Origin: Amycolatopsis sp. MtRt-6 | GTDB taxonomy: Bacteria; Actinomycetota; Actinomycetes; Mycobacteriales; Pseudonocardiaceae | Assembly (NCBI RefSeq): GCF_017308975.1 | Contig: NZ_JADWPD010000037.1 | Coordinates: 1 to 64,000 of the forward strand | Direction of reading: 5' to 3' | Length of the DNA stretch: 64,000 bases | Part shown: positions 1 through 8,013 of the stretch, piece by piece | Numbering within the stretch: the first letter of the stretch is position 1 | Layout: every line of letters begins with the position of its first letter | Program-made: the position numbers and the translations under genes | Notes under the pieces: generated by a model | What the model was told of the DNA's origin: nothing | Seen by the model: only the letters and a program-made list of their open reading frames with translations | The model's database searches: none

Positions 1-143
1 CTCTCGACGTGCACCGCAACGCCCACCAGGGCAAGGTCGGCGTGCTCGCCCTCGCCCCGCAGGAAGGCCTCGGCGTCCGTAACGAAGAGAAACGCGCGAA
101 GCACATCGAAGGCATCAACGCCTTCCGGCTCCCGGCTCGGTGA
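1..143 (+). CDS. ccr: crotonyl-CoA carboxylase/reductase, C-terminal end (partial)
   Basis: An open frame enters from the left edge (first full codon at position 3) and ends at a TGA at 141-143, giving 46 residues. The stretch DVHRNAHQGKVGVLAL followed by GLGVRNEEKRAKHI matches what I remember of the C-terminus of crotonyl-CoA carboxylase/reductase, a zinc-less member of the MDR superfamily that makes ethylmalonyl-CoA from crotonyl-CoA, CO2 and NADPH. In actinomycetes it feeds the ethylmalonyl-CoA pathway and polyketide extender supply. Only the tail is visible, so a related quinone oxidoreductase/MDR protein cannot be excluded. It converges on the LysR gene nine bases further on, so the two are unlikely to share a transcript. 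Confidence 0.75.
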   Translation, partial: LDVHRNAHQGKVGVLALAPQEGLGVRNEEKRAKHIEGINAFRLPAR

Positions 144-152
144 TGCCGCCGG

Positions 153-1058
153 TCACCGGAGAGATCGTGCGACGTCGCTCAGTTTGTCGCGGAGCCAGAT
201 GTGGTCCGGGTCGGCGTTGTGCCTGGGGTGCCAGTACATGGTCTCGTGCAGGGACACCTCGGTCTCGAGCGGGATCGCGCGCAGGCCGATTTTCCGGCCG
301 AGCAGCTCATAAAGCCGTGCTGGGACCAGGGTGATCATCGGGGTGTCCGCGACCAGGCACATCCGTGCGACGAAACTTCCCGCGGTGTAACAGCCTGCTT
401 CGATACCGGGCACCTCGCGGTTGTGCCGGATGCTTTCGCCGAGCGTGGCGTTGCCCGCGTCCGCGACCGCCACGAACGTGTCGGTGCACAGGTGCCGGCT
501 GTGGTGGTTCACCTTGCCTTGCGGCACCAGTGACCTCGGTGCGATGAGGAGGTCGCAGGTGTCGCCGTCCAGGGGTGACAGGATGTCTTCGCCGGTCGGG
601 ACGATCTTCAGCGACACGTCCGGCGCGGCCGCCCGGAGCGCCTGCAGAAGCGGCTTGACCAGGATGATCGAGACGTAGTCACTGGTCGCGATGGTGAACG
701 TGCGCCCGGCCGGGCGGGGCATCGACGTGCGGCGGCCGCCCAGTGCCGAACGCAGGGCGTCGACGGCGTGGTTGACCGGCTCCACCAGGGCGGCGCCGAA
801 CGGTGTCAGCTTCATGCCGCGTCCGTCCCGCGTCAGCAACGGATCGCCGAAGTGCCGGCGCAGCCTGGCCAAAGACCCGCTCATGGCCGGCTGGGTGACC
901 CCGGTGCGCTCCGCCGCGCGCGTGACGTTCGCCTCGACGAGGAGGACCTGCAACGGGATGAGCAAGTTGAAGTCGATCTTGGACAGCGGATCCTGGGCGA
1001 AGCCGGTCGCTTCCGGCGAGCGGGCGACGTCGCGCAGGCGGGCGGATGCTGCGTTCAT
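153..1058 (-). CDS. LysR family transcriptional regulator (NodD-like subgroup)
   Basis: A 301-residue LysR protein. After a 27-residue leader comes the winged-helix DNA-binding domain, with FNLLIPLQVLLVEANVTRAA and the recognition-helix region GVTQPAMSGSLARLRRHFGD, then a periplasmic-binding-protein-like effector domain. The N-terminus is longer than usual for the family, so translation may start inside the leader, closer to the IDFNLL segment. The gene converges on the ccr tail and is followed upstream by 257 bp without a gene. Its target is not evident, because neither neighbour is divergent from it. The DNA-binding half resembles the LysR at 13981-14907, but the effector halves differ. Confidence 0.85.
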   Translation of the reverse strand: MNAASARLRDVARSPEATGFAQDPLSKIDFNLLIPLQVLLVEANVTRAAERTGVTQPAMSGSLARLRRHFGDPLLTRDGRGMKLTPFGAALVEPVNHAVDALRSALGGRRTSMPRPAGRTFTIATSDYVSIILVKPLLQALRAAAPDVSLKIVPTGEDILSPLDGDTCDLLIAPRSLVPQGKVNHHSRHLCTDTFVAVADAGNATLGESIRHNREVPGIEAGCYTAGSFVARMCLVADTPMITLVPARLYELLGRKIGLRAIPLETEVSLHETMYWHPRHNADPDHIWLRDKLSDVARSLR

Positions 1059-1315
1059 CTTCGTGTCTTACCGGATCTTTCGTTGTCCGCGTTGTAGAAG
1101 GGCACAATTCCAGCTTGCGCGCTCCGGGTGGCGGCAGGCTCGGACGTCGAACGCCATGGCCCTTATGGGCGGAACTTTCTGCCCGTAGGTGCAGGGCCTG
1201 CCGCCAACCGGCGGCCGAGCCCCGCGCGGACGCCGCCGAGGTTGCGACGGACGGCCGATGCGGTACCGGCGAAGCCGGTGTACGGCGGGCATTTCCGCCG
1301 CGATCCGGGGAGTAC

Positions 1316-1498
1316 TCAGGCATCCCCGTCGCCGGCGTCACCGCAGTCGTCGTCACCGCCGGACCCGCCGGCGGCCAACCCCCACAGGAGGAAGACGAGC
1401 ACGACACCGCCGAGGATCGCCGTGGCGGGGCGGCCTTGGACGATGCCGGTGATCACCAGGGCGGCACCGCCGGCCAGCATCAGCAGGAGGACGATCAC
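1316..1498 (-). CDS. small single- or double-pass membrane protein, coupled to the M20 gene
   Basis: A 60-residue open frame starts with GTG at 1498, which overlaps the TGA of the M20 amidohydrolase (GTGA), so translational coupling is likely. The product begins with a hydrophobic stretch (IVLLLMLAGGAALVITGI), has a second one (ATAILGGVVLVFLLWGLAAG), and ends in a Gly/Asp-rich acidic tail that carries a cysteine. I do not recognise the family. It could be a small partner of the amidohydrolase or an unrelated conserved membrane micro-protein. The hydrophobic pattern and the exact overlap argue for a real gene, although gene callers usually miss frames this short. Confidence 0.55.
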   Translation of the reverse strand: MIVLLLMLAGGAALVITGIVQGRPATAILGGVVLVFLLWGLAAGGSGGDDDCGDAGDGDA

Positions 1499-2676
1499 GA
1501 CAGCGCTCCCCGTCCGCGGCGCAGGGCCAGTCCGGCGAGAACGGCGGCGCCGTCCGGCAGGACCGCGTCGTCGAACTCGGCGAGCGGCGAATGGTTGTCC
1601 GTGGTGCCGTCGCCCGCGCCGAGCAGGACGAAGGCGCCGGGGATCCGGTGCAGGACCCGGGAGAAGTCCTCGCCACCGGGCAAGGGGTGGGCCAACGGGC
1701 GGAACCGATGCCCGCCGAGCACCTCTCGGACGGTGTCGGCGACGAACGCCGTCTCCCGCGGGTCGTTGACGGTCATGGGATATCCGTCGAGGTAGGTCAC
1801 CTCGGCACGCAGACCGTGGGCGCGGGCGACGGACTCGGCCAAGGTGATGGCGGCGTCCTTGATCCGGGCCTTGGCGGCGGCGGAGAACGTGCGCAGGGTC
1901 GCTTCGAACTTCGCGGTGCCGGGGATGACGTTGCGCCGCGTCCCGGCGTGCAGGGAGCCCACGGTCAGGACCACCGGGTCGAAGATGTCGGACTGGCGGG
2001 TGACCAGGGTCTGCAGTGCCGTGACGATCTCGCACACCACCGGGATCGGGTCGGCCGCGCGATGCGGCCGGGCGCCGTGCCCGCCGGAGCCGACCACGGT
2101 GACTTCGAGTCCGTCGGAGGCCGCCATCGTCGTGCCGGGGCGGGCCGTGAACACCCCGTGCGGTACGGCGGCACCGAACACGTGCAGCGCATACGCCGCG
2201 TCCGGTGGCTTTCCCGCGGCGTCCAGCACGCCCTCGGCGATCATCGCGGCCGCGCCGTCCCAGCCCTCCTCGCCGGGCTGGAACATGAAGACCACGTCCC
2301 CGGGCAACGCGTCCTGCCTCGCCGCGAGCACGTGCGCGGCGCCGGCCAGCATGGCGGTGTGGAGGTCGTGTCCGCACGCGTGCATGACGCCGTCGACCCG
2401 GGACGCGTAGCCGAGTCCGGTGCGCTCCTGCACGGGCAGGGCGTCCATGTCCGCGCGCAGCAGCACGACCGGACCCGGCCGGGGCGCCCGCAGGACCGCG
2501 GTCACGGAGCTCAGTGATTTCCCGAGCGACACCTCCAGTGGCAGCCCGTCGAGCGCGGCGAGCACTTTCTCCTGGGTGCGCGGCAGGTCCAGGCCGATCT
2601 CGGGTTCGGCGTGCAGCCGGCGGCGCAGCCGGACCAGATCGTCGCGGATCGCGGTGGCGTCCTCGTGCACGGACAT
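1495..2676 (-). CDS. M20 family metallopeptidase / N-acyl amino acid amidohydrolase
   Basis: A 393-residue protein of the M20D amidohydrolase family (hippurate hydrolase, IAA-amino-acid hydrolase and N-acetyldiaminopimelate deacetylase relatives). It hydrolyses an amide bond between an acyl group and an amino acid in the cytoplasm using two metal ions. Metal-site motifs are in place: RADMDALP at residues 74-81, CGHDLHTAM at 101-109 and QPGEEGWDG at 133-141. The rest fits the catalytic-lid-catalytic architecture and the usual length of 380-400 residues. It starts with ATG at 2676 and is divergent from the Lrp-like regulator across about 100 bp, which suggests that regulator controls it. A putative membrane micro-protein overlaps its 3' end. 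The substrate cannot be read from sequence. Confidence 0.9.
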   Translation of the reverse strand: MSVHEDATAIRDDLVRLRRRLHAEPEIGLDLPRTQEKVLAALDGLPLEVSLGKSLSSVTAVLRAPRPGPVVLLRADMDALPVQERTGLGYASRVDGVMHACGHDLHTAMLAGAAHVLAARQDALPGDVVFMFQPGEEGWDGAAAMIAEGVLDAAGKPPDAAYALHVFGAAVPHGVFTARPGTTMAASDGLEVTVVGSGGHGARPHRAADPIPVVCEIVTALQTLVTRQSDIFDPVVLTVGSLHAGTRRNVIPGTAKFEATLRTFSAAAKARIKDAAITLAESVARAHGLRAEVTYLDGYPMTVNDPRETAFVADTVREVLGGHRFRPLAHPLPGGEDFSRVLHRIPGAFVLLGAGDGTTDNHSPLAEFDDAVLPDGAAVLAGLALRRGRGALS

Positions 2677-2777
2677 CGGGCAGTCTCCTCAGGCGTCGTC
2701 GGGCTCCTTGCCGAGAATCGCGACCGATGTCACGCTGAGGGCCCAAATCGGGAATTTCGCGCACGGAGTGGTCATTT

Positions 2778-3785
2778 ATGCCGGATGTGCTCATGCCTGA
2801 CGAAACAGATCTCAAGCTCGTGCACGCGCTACAGGCGGCACCCCGCGCGACCTGGCAGGAGATCGGCCGGTCGCTCGGCGTCGACCCCGGGACCGCCGCG
2901 CGGCGCTGGCAAGGGCTCGTCGAGGCCGGCTCCGCCCGGGTGACCGCCTATCCCGAAGTCCGGCGGTGGGCGCAGGACCACTGCAACGCGTTCATCGAAG
3001 TGGATCTCCAGCCGACCGCCCGCGCGCATGCGGTGGAGGTGCTGTCCCGTGTCCCGCAGATCGCCTCGATCTCGATCGTCAGCAGTGGCCGGGACCTGTT
3101 CCTGACCGTGCTGACCCCCGACCTGGCGACGCTGTCCCGGCTCGTCCTCGAGAAGCTCCAGCAGCTTCCCGGGCTACGCGGGACGCGGACCCACGCGGTC
3201 ACCACCGTCTACGGCGAGGGCAACCAGTGGCGGCTCGACGCGCTGTCGCCGCAGCACCGTGTCCCCAGCCCGCCGAAAGCCGGAAACCGGCCCGTCTGGA
3301 AGGACGACTACCGGGAAGTGCTCCGCGCCCTGGGCGACGGCCGGAGCCCCGCGGCCGACATCGCGGCCCGCACGGCGAGCAGCGGGTCCACCGTCCGCCG
3401 CCGGCTCAACGAGATGATCGGCGGCGGCCTGCTGTCCCTGCGCTGCGAGGTCGCCCAGCCCGTCACCGGATGGCCCGTCGCCGCGACGTTCTGGGCGCGG
3501 GTACCACCGAACGAGCTGGACCGGACCGCCACCGCCCTGACCGAGCTGCCGGAGGTCCGCCTGTGCGCGGCCACCACCGGAGCGGACAACCTCGTGCTGA
3601 CCTTGTGGCTGCGTTCTCTCGGCGATGTCCAGCGGCTGGAAGCGGAACTCGCCGGAAAACTCCCCGCGCTCACCCTCACCGACCGGGCGGTCACCCTCCA
3701 CGCGGCCAAACGAATGGGCTGCCTGCTCGACGACGCCGGCCGGATCACCGACGTGGTGCCCATCGACCCGTGGGTGTCGCCGTAG
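2778..3785 (+). CDS. Lrp/AsnC family transcriptional regulator, tandem two-domain form
   Basis: A 335-residue protein with two Lrp/AsnC modules in tandem. The first helix-turn-helix spans about residues 10-55 (ATWQEIGRSLGVDPGTAARR), followed by a ligand-binding-like domain. A second HTH-like segment starts near residue 175 (REVLRALGDGRSPAADIAAR), followed by a second alpha/beta domain. Classical Lrp proteins are about 150 residues, so this is the doubled form seen in actinobacteria. Two ATG starts are possible, at 2778 and 2793 (MPDETDLKLV). It is divergent from the M20 amidohydrolase, so an amino acid or N-acyl amino acid is a plausible effector (inference). It converges on the siderophore ATPase gene 18 bp downstream. 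Confidence 0.88.
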   Translation: MPDVLMPDETDLKLVHALQAAPRATWQEIGRSLGVDPGTAARRWQGLVEAGSARVTAYPEVRRWAQDHCNAFIEVDLQPTARAHAVEVLSRVPQIASISIVSSGRDLFLTVLTPDLATLSRLVLEKLQQLPGLRGTRTHAVTTVYGEGNQWRLDALSPQHRVPSPPKAGNRPVWKDDYREVLRALGDGRSPAADIAARTASSGSTVRRRLNEMIGGGLLSLRCEVAQPVTGWPVAATFWARVPPNELDRTATALTELPEVRLCAATTGADNLVLTLWLRSLGDVQRLEAELAGKLPALTLTDRAVTLHAAKRMGCLLDDAGRITDVVPIDPWVSP

Positions 3786-3803
3786 CCCGGCGCCGAGGGG
3801 CGG

Positions 3804-4616
3804 TCAGGTTCCCGTGCTGCCGGACGCTCGCAGGTGCGCGCTGACGGGCAGGACCAGCGGCGTGCCCGCCACGGGATCCGGGATCACCTTGGCTTCGAGC
3901 CCGAAAACCTGGTCCAGCAAGGGTTCGGTCAGCACGTCGGCGGGGTGGCCCTGGGCGACGATCCGGCCGCCGCGCATCGCCACCAGCGTGCCGGCGTAGC
4001 GGGCGGCGAGGTTCAGGTCGTGCAGCACCATCACGACCGTGGTGCCGCGCTCGCGGTGCAGCCGGTGGACGAGGTCGAGGACGTCGACCTGGTGCGCGAG
4101 GTCGAGGTAGGTGATCGGCTCGTCGAGCAGCAGCAGGTCCGTTTCCTGGGCGAGCGCCATCGAAATCCAGGCACGCTGGCGCTGCCCGCCCGAGAGCTGG
4201 TCCACCAGCCGGGCGGCGAGGGTGTCCATGCCGGTGAGGGACAGCGCGCGGTCGATCGCTTCGTCGTCGGTGCCGGACCACTGGCGGTACCAGCTCTGGT
4301 GCGGGTGCCTGCCGCGCCGGACCAGGTCGGCGACCGTGAGGCCCTCGGGCGCCACCGGCGACTGCGGCAGCAATCCGACGATCTTGGCGACCTCGCGGGT
4401 GGGCAGCTTGTCGATCCGGTCGCCGTCGAGCAGCACCGCGCCGCCGCGGGGTTTGAGCAGCCGGGCCAGCGCCCGCAGCAGGGTCGACTTGCCGCAGCCG
4501 TTGGGGCCGATGATGGCGGTGACGGTGCCGTCGAGCACGTCCAGGTCGAGCCCGTCGACGACGAGGTCCTCGCCGTAACCGAGCTTCAGCTCCCGCGCTC
4601 GCAGTCGGGGGTTCAT
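3804..4616 (-). CDS. ferric-siderophore ABC transporter, ATP-binding protein (FecE/FepC type)
   Basis: A 270-residue ATPase that powers ferric-siderophore import. Walker A is GPNGCGKST at residues 37-45, the signature LSGGQRQRA starts at 141, and Walker B LLLLDEP is at 161-167, followed by the H-loop region VVMVLHDLN. The frame is open much further upstream, but the start is taken as the ATG at 4616 because it overlaps the stop of the upstream permease by four bases (ATGA) and begins exactly at the domain. It is the last gene of the permease-permease-ATPase operon, whose binding lipoprotein is divergent at 6721. Control by iron through the box at 6687-6705 is likely. Confidence 0.93.
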   Translation of the reverse strand: MNPRLRARELKLGYGEDLVVDGLDLDVLDGTVTAIIGPNGCGKSTLLRALARLLKPRGGAVLLDGDRIDKLPTREVAKIVGLLPQSPVAPEGLTVADLVRRGRHPHQSWYRQWSGTDDEAIDRALSLTGMDTLAARLVDQLSGGQRQRAWISMALAQETDLLLLDEPITYLDLAHQVDVLDLVHRLHRERGTTVVMVLHDLNLAARYAGTLVAMRGGRIVAQGHPADVLTEPLLDQVFGLEAKVIPDPVAGTPLVLPVSAHLRASGSTGT

Positions 4617-5665
4617 GCCCGCGCTCCCTTCGCGCTCCGGATGAACAGGAAGATCAGGTAGGGCGCGCCGAGGATCGCGGTGAGCACGCCGACCGGCAGC
4701 CCGGACACGCCGGGAGCCAGCCGGACGACGAAGTCCGCGCTCACCGTCAGCAGTGCGCCGAGGACCATCGAGCCCACGAGTGGTGGCTGGGCGGACTTCG
4801 CCAGGCGGAGCGCGATCTGCGGGGTGGCGAGGGCGACGAAGGTGATCGGCCCGGCCGCCGCGGTGGCGACCGCGGCCAGCCCGGCGGCCAGCAACAGCAG
4901 CGCGCCCCGCGCCGCGTCCACCCGGATGCCGAGCCCGCGCGCGGTGTCGTCCCCGTACTGCAGGCCGCCGATGGTGCGGCCGAGGAACAGCACCGGCGGC
5001 GCGAGCAGGAGCAGGCCGAGCAGCACCGGGCCCACGGATTCCCAGCCGACGTCGGCGAGGCTGCCGACGATCCAGGTGGTGGCCCTGGCCGCGTTGTCGA
5101 CGTCCCCGATGGTCAGCAGCCAGTAGACGAGGTTGGCGCCGACTGCCGAAAGCCCGATGCCGACCAGCACCATGCGGTAGCCGTCGATGCCGCGGCGCCA
5201 GGACAGCGCGTAGAGCAGGACGCCGGCGAGCAGCCCGCCGGCCAGCCCGGCCAGCGGCACGCCGAGGGCGCCGGTCAGGCCGCTGACCTGGCCACCGGAC
5301 CCGCTCATGACGATCACCCCGACGGCACCGACCCCGGCGCCCCAGGTGATGCCGAGCACGTCCGGGCCGGCCAGGGGATTCCGGGCGACGGACTGGAAGA
5401 CCGCGCCGGAAAGCCCCAGCGCCGCGCCGACGGCGACGCCGGTCAGGGTCCGGGGCAGCCGCAGGTCGAAGATGATGCCCCGCTCGCGGGCGGTGCCGCC
5501 GCCCAGCAGCGTCTCGAGCACGTCGAGGACGCCGATGGGGGAGCTGCCCTTGCCGATGTTCAGCGCGGCGACCACGACCAAGGCCGCGGCCGCCGTCAGC
5601 ACCACGGCCAGTGCCCGCGGCCGTACCCGCCACGCGACCGGGCCGGCCCGGAAGACCGGTTTCAT
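4613..5665 (-). CDS. ferric-siderophore ABC transporter permease (FecCD family)
   Basis: A 350-residue polytopic membrane protein of the FecCD family. Family landmarks visible are LRLPRTLTGVAVGAALGLSG, followed by NPLAGPDVLGITWGAG and GPITFVALATPQIALRL, the latter corresponding to the cytoplasmic loop that docks the ATPase. About nine or ten hydrophobic segments are present. It starts with ATG at 5665, overlapping the TGA of the preceding permease (ATGA), and its own stop overlaps the ATPase start in the same way. With the permease at 5662-6669 it should form the heterodimeric membrane channel of one importer. Confidence 0.92.
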   Translation of the reverse strand: MKPVFRAGPVAWRVRPRALAVVLTAAAALVVVAALNIGKGSSPIGVLDVLETLLGGGTARERGIIFDLRLPRTLTGVAVGAALGLSGAVFQSVARNPLAGPDVLGITWGAGVGAVGVIVMSGSGGQVSGLTGALGVPLAGLAGGLLAGVLLYALSWRRGIDGYRMVLVGIGLSAVGANLVYWLLTIGDVDNAARATTWIVGSLADVGWESVGPVLLGLLLLAPPVLFLGRTIGGLQYGDDTARGLGIRVDAARGALLLLAAGLAAVATAAAGPITFVALATPQIALRLAKSAQPPLVGSMVLGALLTVSADFVVRLAPGVSGLPVGVLTAILGAPYLIFLFIRSAKGARA

Positions 5666-6669
5666 ATCCGTGCCAAACCCTTCCGCCGGACCAGCTGGAT
5701 GAACGTCGGCGCGCCGAGGAGCGCGAGCATGATGCCGACCTCGAAGCTGTCCGAGGCGAGCACCCGGCCGAGCAGGTCGGCGGCCAGCAGCAGGAGCGCG
5801 CCCAGCAGGGCCGAGAACGGCACCAGCCAGCGGTAGTCCGGTCCGCTGAGCGCCCGCGCCAGGTGCGGCACGATCAGGCCGAGGAACGCGATCGGCCCGC
5901 AGGCGGCGACCGCGGAGCCGGTCAGCACGGTGATCGCCACGATCCCGAGAATCCGGGTCCGCCGGACGTTCTGGCCGAGCGTGACGGCGACGTCTTCGCC
6001 GAGGGACAGGGTGTTCAGCCCCGGGGTGTTGAGCGCCGCGAGGAGCAGACCGGCGACGAGGAACGGGGTGATCTGCCCGGCGACGGCGTAGTCCCGGCCG
6101 GCGATCGACCCTACGCGCCAGAACCGGTAGGTCTCCATCCCGCGCTCGTCGCCGAGCACGATCGCCGAGATCACGCCGTTCAGCAGGGCGCTCACCGCCG
6201 CCCCGGCCAGCGCCAGCGTCACCGGCGTGGCGCCCCGGCCACCGACGGCGCCGAGCAGGAACACCACGACGCTGGCGAGCAGCGCTCCCGCGAAGCCGAA
6301 CCAGATGAAGGCGGGCAGGCCGTGCACGCCGAGGACGACGACGGCGAAGACGACCGCGAAGGCCGCACCCTGGGTCACGCCGAGCAGCCCGGGGTCGGCG
6401 AGCGGGTTGCGGGTGTGGCCCTGCATCAGGGCCCCGGCGGCGCCGAGCGCGAGTCCGATCAGGACACCCAGCAGCGTGCGCGGGATCCGCAGCGACCGGA
6501 CGATGAGGTGGTCGGGAGCGCCGGTCGGCCGGGTGAGCGCGTCCCAGACGACACCGAGCGGAATCGCGTGCGCACCGATCGCGACGCTCGCCACGCACAC
6601 CAGGGCCAGCGCGGCGACCAAGGCGGCCAGAACTGTCGCCTTGCTTACTCGAACTTCCACAGTGGACAT
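5662..6669 (-). CDS. ferric-siderophore ABC transporter permease (FecCD family)
   Basis: A 335-residue FecCD permease, first gene of the operon. Landmarks are LRIPRTLLGVLIGLALGAAG, NPLADPGLLGVTQGAAFAVV and GPIAFLGLIVPHLARAL. I chose the ATG at 6669 (MSTVEVRVSK); a GTG two codons upstream is also possible. The start lies only about 18 bases from the iron box at 6687-6705, placing the transcript under likely DtxR/IdeR-type repression. It pairs with the second permease and the ATPase downstream and with the lipoprotein on the other strand. Confidence 0.92.
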   Translation of the reverse strand: MSTVEVRVSKATVLAALVAALALVCVASVAIGAHAIPLGVVWDALTRPTGAPDHLIVRSLRIPRTLLGVLIGLALGAAGALMQGHTRNPLADPGLLGVTQGAAFAVVFAVVVLGVHGLPAFIWFGFAGALLASVVVFLLGAVGGRGATPVTLALAGAAVSALLNGVISAIVLGDERGMETYRFWRVGSIAGRDYAVAGQITPFLVAGLLLAALNTPGLNTLSLGEDVAVTLGQNVRRTRILGIVAITVLTGSAVAACGPIAFLGLIVPHLARALSGPDYRWLVPFSALLGALLLLAADLLGRVLASDSFEVGIMLALLGAPTFIQLVRRKGLARI

Positions 6670-6686
6670 GACCACCTTAGCCTCTC

Positions 6687-6705
6687 TTAGGCCAGCCTAA
6701 CCATA
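6687..6705. promoter_or_regulatory. iron box (DtxR/IdeR/DmdR-type operator)
   Basis: The 19-bp site reads TTAGGCCAGCCTAACCATA. Against the actinobacterial iron-box consensus TTAGGTTAGSCTAACCTAA it agrees at 15 of 19 positions, including the TTAGG and CTAACC cores. It sits in the 51-bp gap between the divergent permease (start 6669) and binding-lipoprotein (start 6721) genes, so one bound repressor could shut off both directions when iron is sufficient. A second partial half-site (TTAG at 6677) lies just to the left. The consensus is from general knowledge; no motif search was run. Confidence 0.7.
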
Positions 6706-6720
6706 GAGAAAGAGCAGTCC

Positions 6721-7707
6721 ATGACCCGACCCCGGCACACCGCCGCCGCCGCCCTGTCCCTGGCCGCGTGCCTCGCCCTGACCGCCTGCGGGAGTGGCGA
6801 CGGCCGGCCGTCGGCGCAGGGGGCGAGCCAAGGCGGCTATCCGCGGACGATCCAGCACGTGATGGGGTCGGCTGTGCTCGACAAGCAGCCGCAGACCGTC
6901 GCGGCGCTCGACTCGAGCTACGTCGACGCGGCGCTCGCCCTCGAGACCAAGGTCGTGGCCTACACGAAGTACCGCAACTACGACAAGCTGCCCGGCTACC
7001 TCGGCGACGACCGCAAGTACGCCGAGACCGCCAAGGAGATCGGCCCGCTGGAAAGCCCCGACATCGAGCAGCTCTACGACATCAAGCCCGACCTGATCGT
7101 CTCCGCGAAGGTCCGGCACGAGAAGTTCTACGCCGAATTCGCCAAGGTCGCGCCCACGGTGTTCAGCCAGACCACCGGGGCCACCTGGAAGGACAACATC
7201 CGGTTGCTGGCGAAGGCGCTGGGCAAGGAACAGCTCGCCGAGCAGAAGATCGGCGCCTACGAGCAGCGCGCGAAGAAGGTCGGCGAGGAGATCAAGGCCA
7301 AGCTCGGCAAGCAGCCGGCAGTGTCCGTCGTCCGCTTCGTCGAGGGCGAACCCACGGTCCGCCTCTACAGCGGTGCCTCGTTCCCCGGCACCGTGATGGC
7401 CGACGCCGGTCTCGTGCGCCCGGCGGGCCAGCCCGACAGCAAGGACAAGATCTCGACCGACCTCAGCCAGGAGGACATCGGCAAGCTCGACGCCGACCGC
7501 GTCTTCGTCGCCTCCTACGCCGACCCGACCAAGACGGCCGAGGACCCGAAGGCCAAGTTCCAGGGCAACCCGTTGTGGGGCACGCTCAAGGGAACGATCA
7601 CCGACGTCGACGACACGACGTGGTTCACCTCCGTGAGCCTCCAGGGCGCCCAGGCGATGCTCGACGACCTCGCCAAGCAGTTCGGCGTCGACCCCGCACG
7701 GAGCTGA
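6721..7707 (+). CDS. ferric-siderophore ABC transporter substrate-binding lipoprotein (FecB/FepB-like)
   Basis: A 328-residue class III periplasmic-type binding protein. The N-terminus is a lipoprotein signal with lipobox LTAC (Cys23), so the mature protein is anchored outside the membrane. The body begins TIQHVMGSAVLDKQPQTVAA and contains IEQLYDIKPDLIVSAKVRHE, both typical of iron-siderophore binding proteins. It is divergent from the permeases and ATPase across the iron box and completes one importer. No siderophore biosynthesis genes are in the window, so the ligand could be a xenosiderophore or one made elsewhere in the genome. A strong hairpin follows the stop. Confidence 0.92.
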   Translation: MTRPRHTAAAALSLAACLALTACGSGDGRPSAQGASQGGYPRTIQHVMGSAVLDKQPQTVAALDSSYVDAALALETKVVAYTKYRNYDKLPGYLGDDRKYAETAKEIGPLESPDIEQLYDIKPDLIVSAKVRHEKFYAEFAKVAPTVFSQTTGATWKDNIRLLAKALGKEQLAEQKIGAYEQRAKKVGEEIKAKLGKQPAVSVVRFVEGEPTVRLYSGASFPGTVMADAGLVRPAGQPDSKDKISTDLSQEDIGKLDADRVFVASYADPTKTAEDPKAKFQGNPLWGTLKGTITDVDDTTWFTSVSLQGAQAMLDDLAKQFGVDPARS

Positions 7708-7720
7708 CGACGAAGATCCC

Positions 7721-7755
7721 GCCTGCTCGTCGCCAAGCCGCGGCGACGAGCAGGC
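7721..7755 (+). terminator. transcription terminator hairpin after the siderophore-binding gene
   Basis: A perfect 14-bp stem (GCCTGCTCGTCGCC at 7721-7734 with its complement at 7742-7755) around a 7-base loop starts 13 bases after the stop codon. There is no T-tract, as is usual in high-GC actinobacteria. Confidence 0.75.
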
Positions 7756-7847
7756 GGCCTCGAACACCTGAGTCCCGCCAAAGGGACAGCAAATCCGTCC
7801 ATAAGGGACATAGGGACCCGAAGCTGTCCGTTGGCTCGGCTGGCATC

Positions 7848-7876
7848 TTGACGTGCTCCCGGCGAACGTTGATAGT
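7848..7876 (+). promoter_or_regulatory. putative sigma70-type promoter of the GH54 gene
   Basis: TTGACG (7848-7853) and GATAGT (7871-7876) are separated by exactly 17 bases, which would give a start near 7883 and a leader of about 130 bases before the ATG at 8014. The leader contains a 7-bp hairpin (GGCTCCC at 7880 with GGGAGCC at 7903) and the LacI-type operator. Assignment is from spacing and hexamer similarity only. Confidence 0.4.
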
Positions 7877-7924
7877 GATGGCTCCCATCCCGAACTTCGA
7901 GCGGGAGCCGCTCGCCGCCTGAAC

Positions 7925-7938
7925 TGTTAGCGCTAACA
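7925..7938. promoter_or_regulatory. LacI-type operator palindrome upstream of the arabinofuranosidase
   Basis: TGTTAGCGCTAACA is a perfect 14-bp palindrome with the central CG typical of LacI/GalR-family operators. It lies 76 bases before the start of the arabinofuranosidase and downstream of the putative promoter, where a bound repressor would block transcription. Arabinose- or xylose-responsive LacI regulators control such glycosidases in actinomycetes (general knowledge). No LacI gene is in the window, so the regulator would be encoded elsewhere. Confidence 0.65.
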
Positions 7939-8013
7939 TTCGTCATCGGTGAACAAGGCTGATCACGCACCGGAAGTCCAGTGACGCATTTCCCATCGTG
8001 TGAAGGAGATTCG

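Noticed and set aside
1059..1315. Open frames in the gap between the first LysR gene and the micro-membrane protein
   Set aside because: Frames there extend through neighbouring genes on the other strand and have no start with a ribosome site; I see no gene in the gap.
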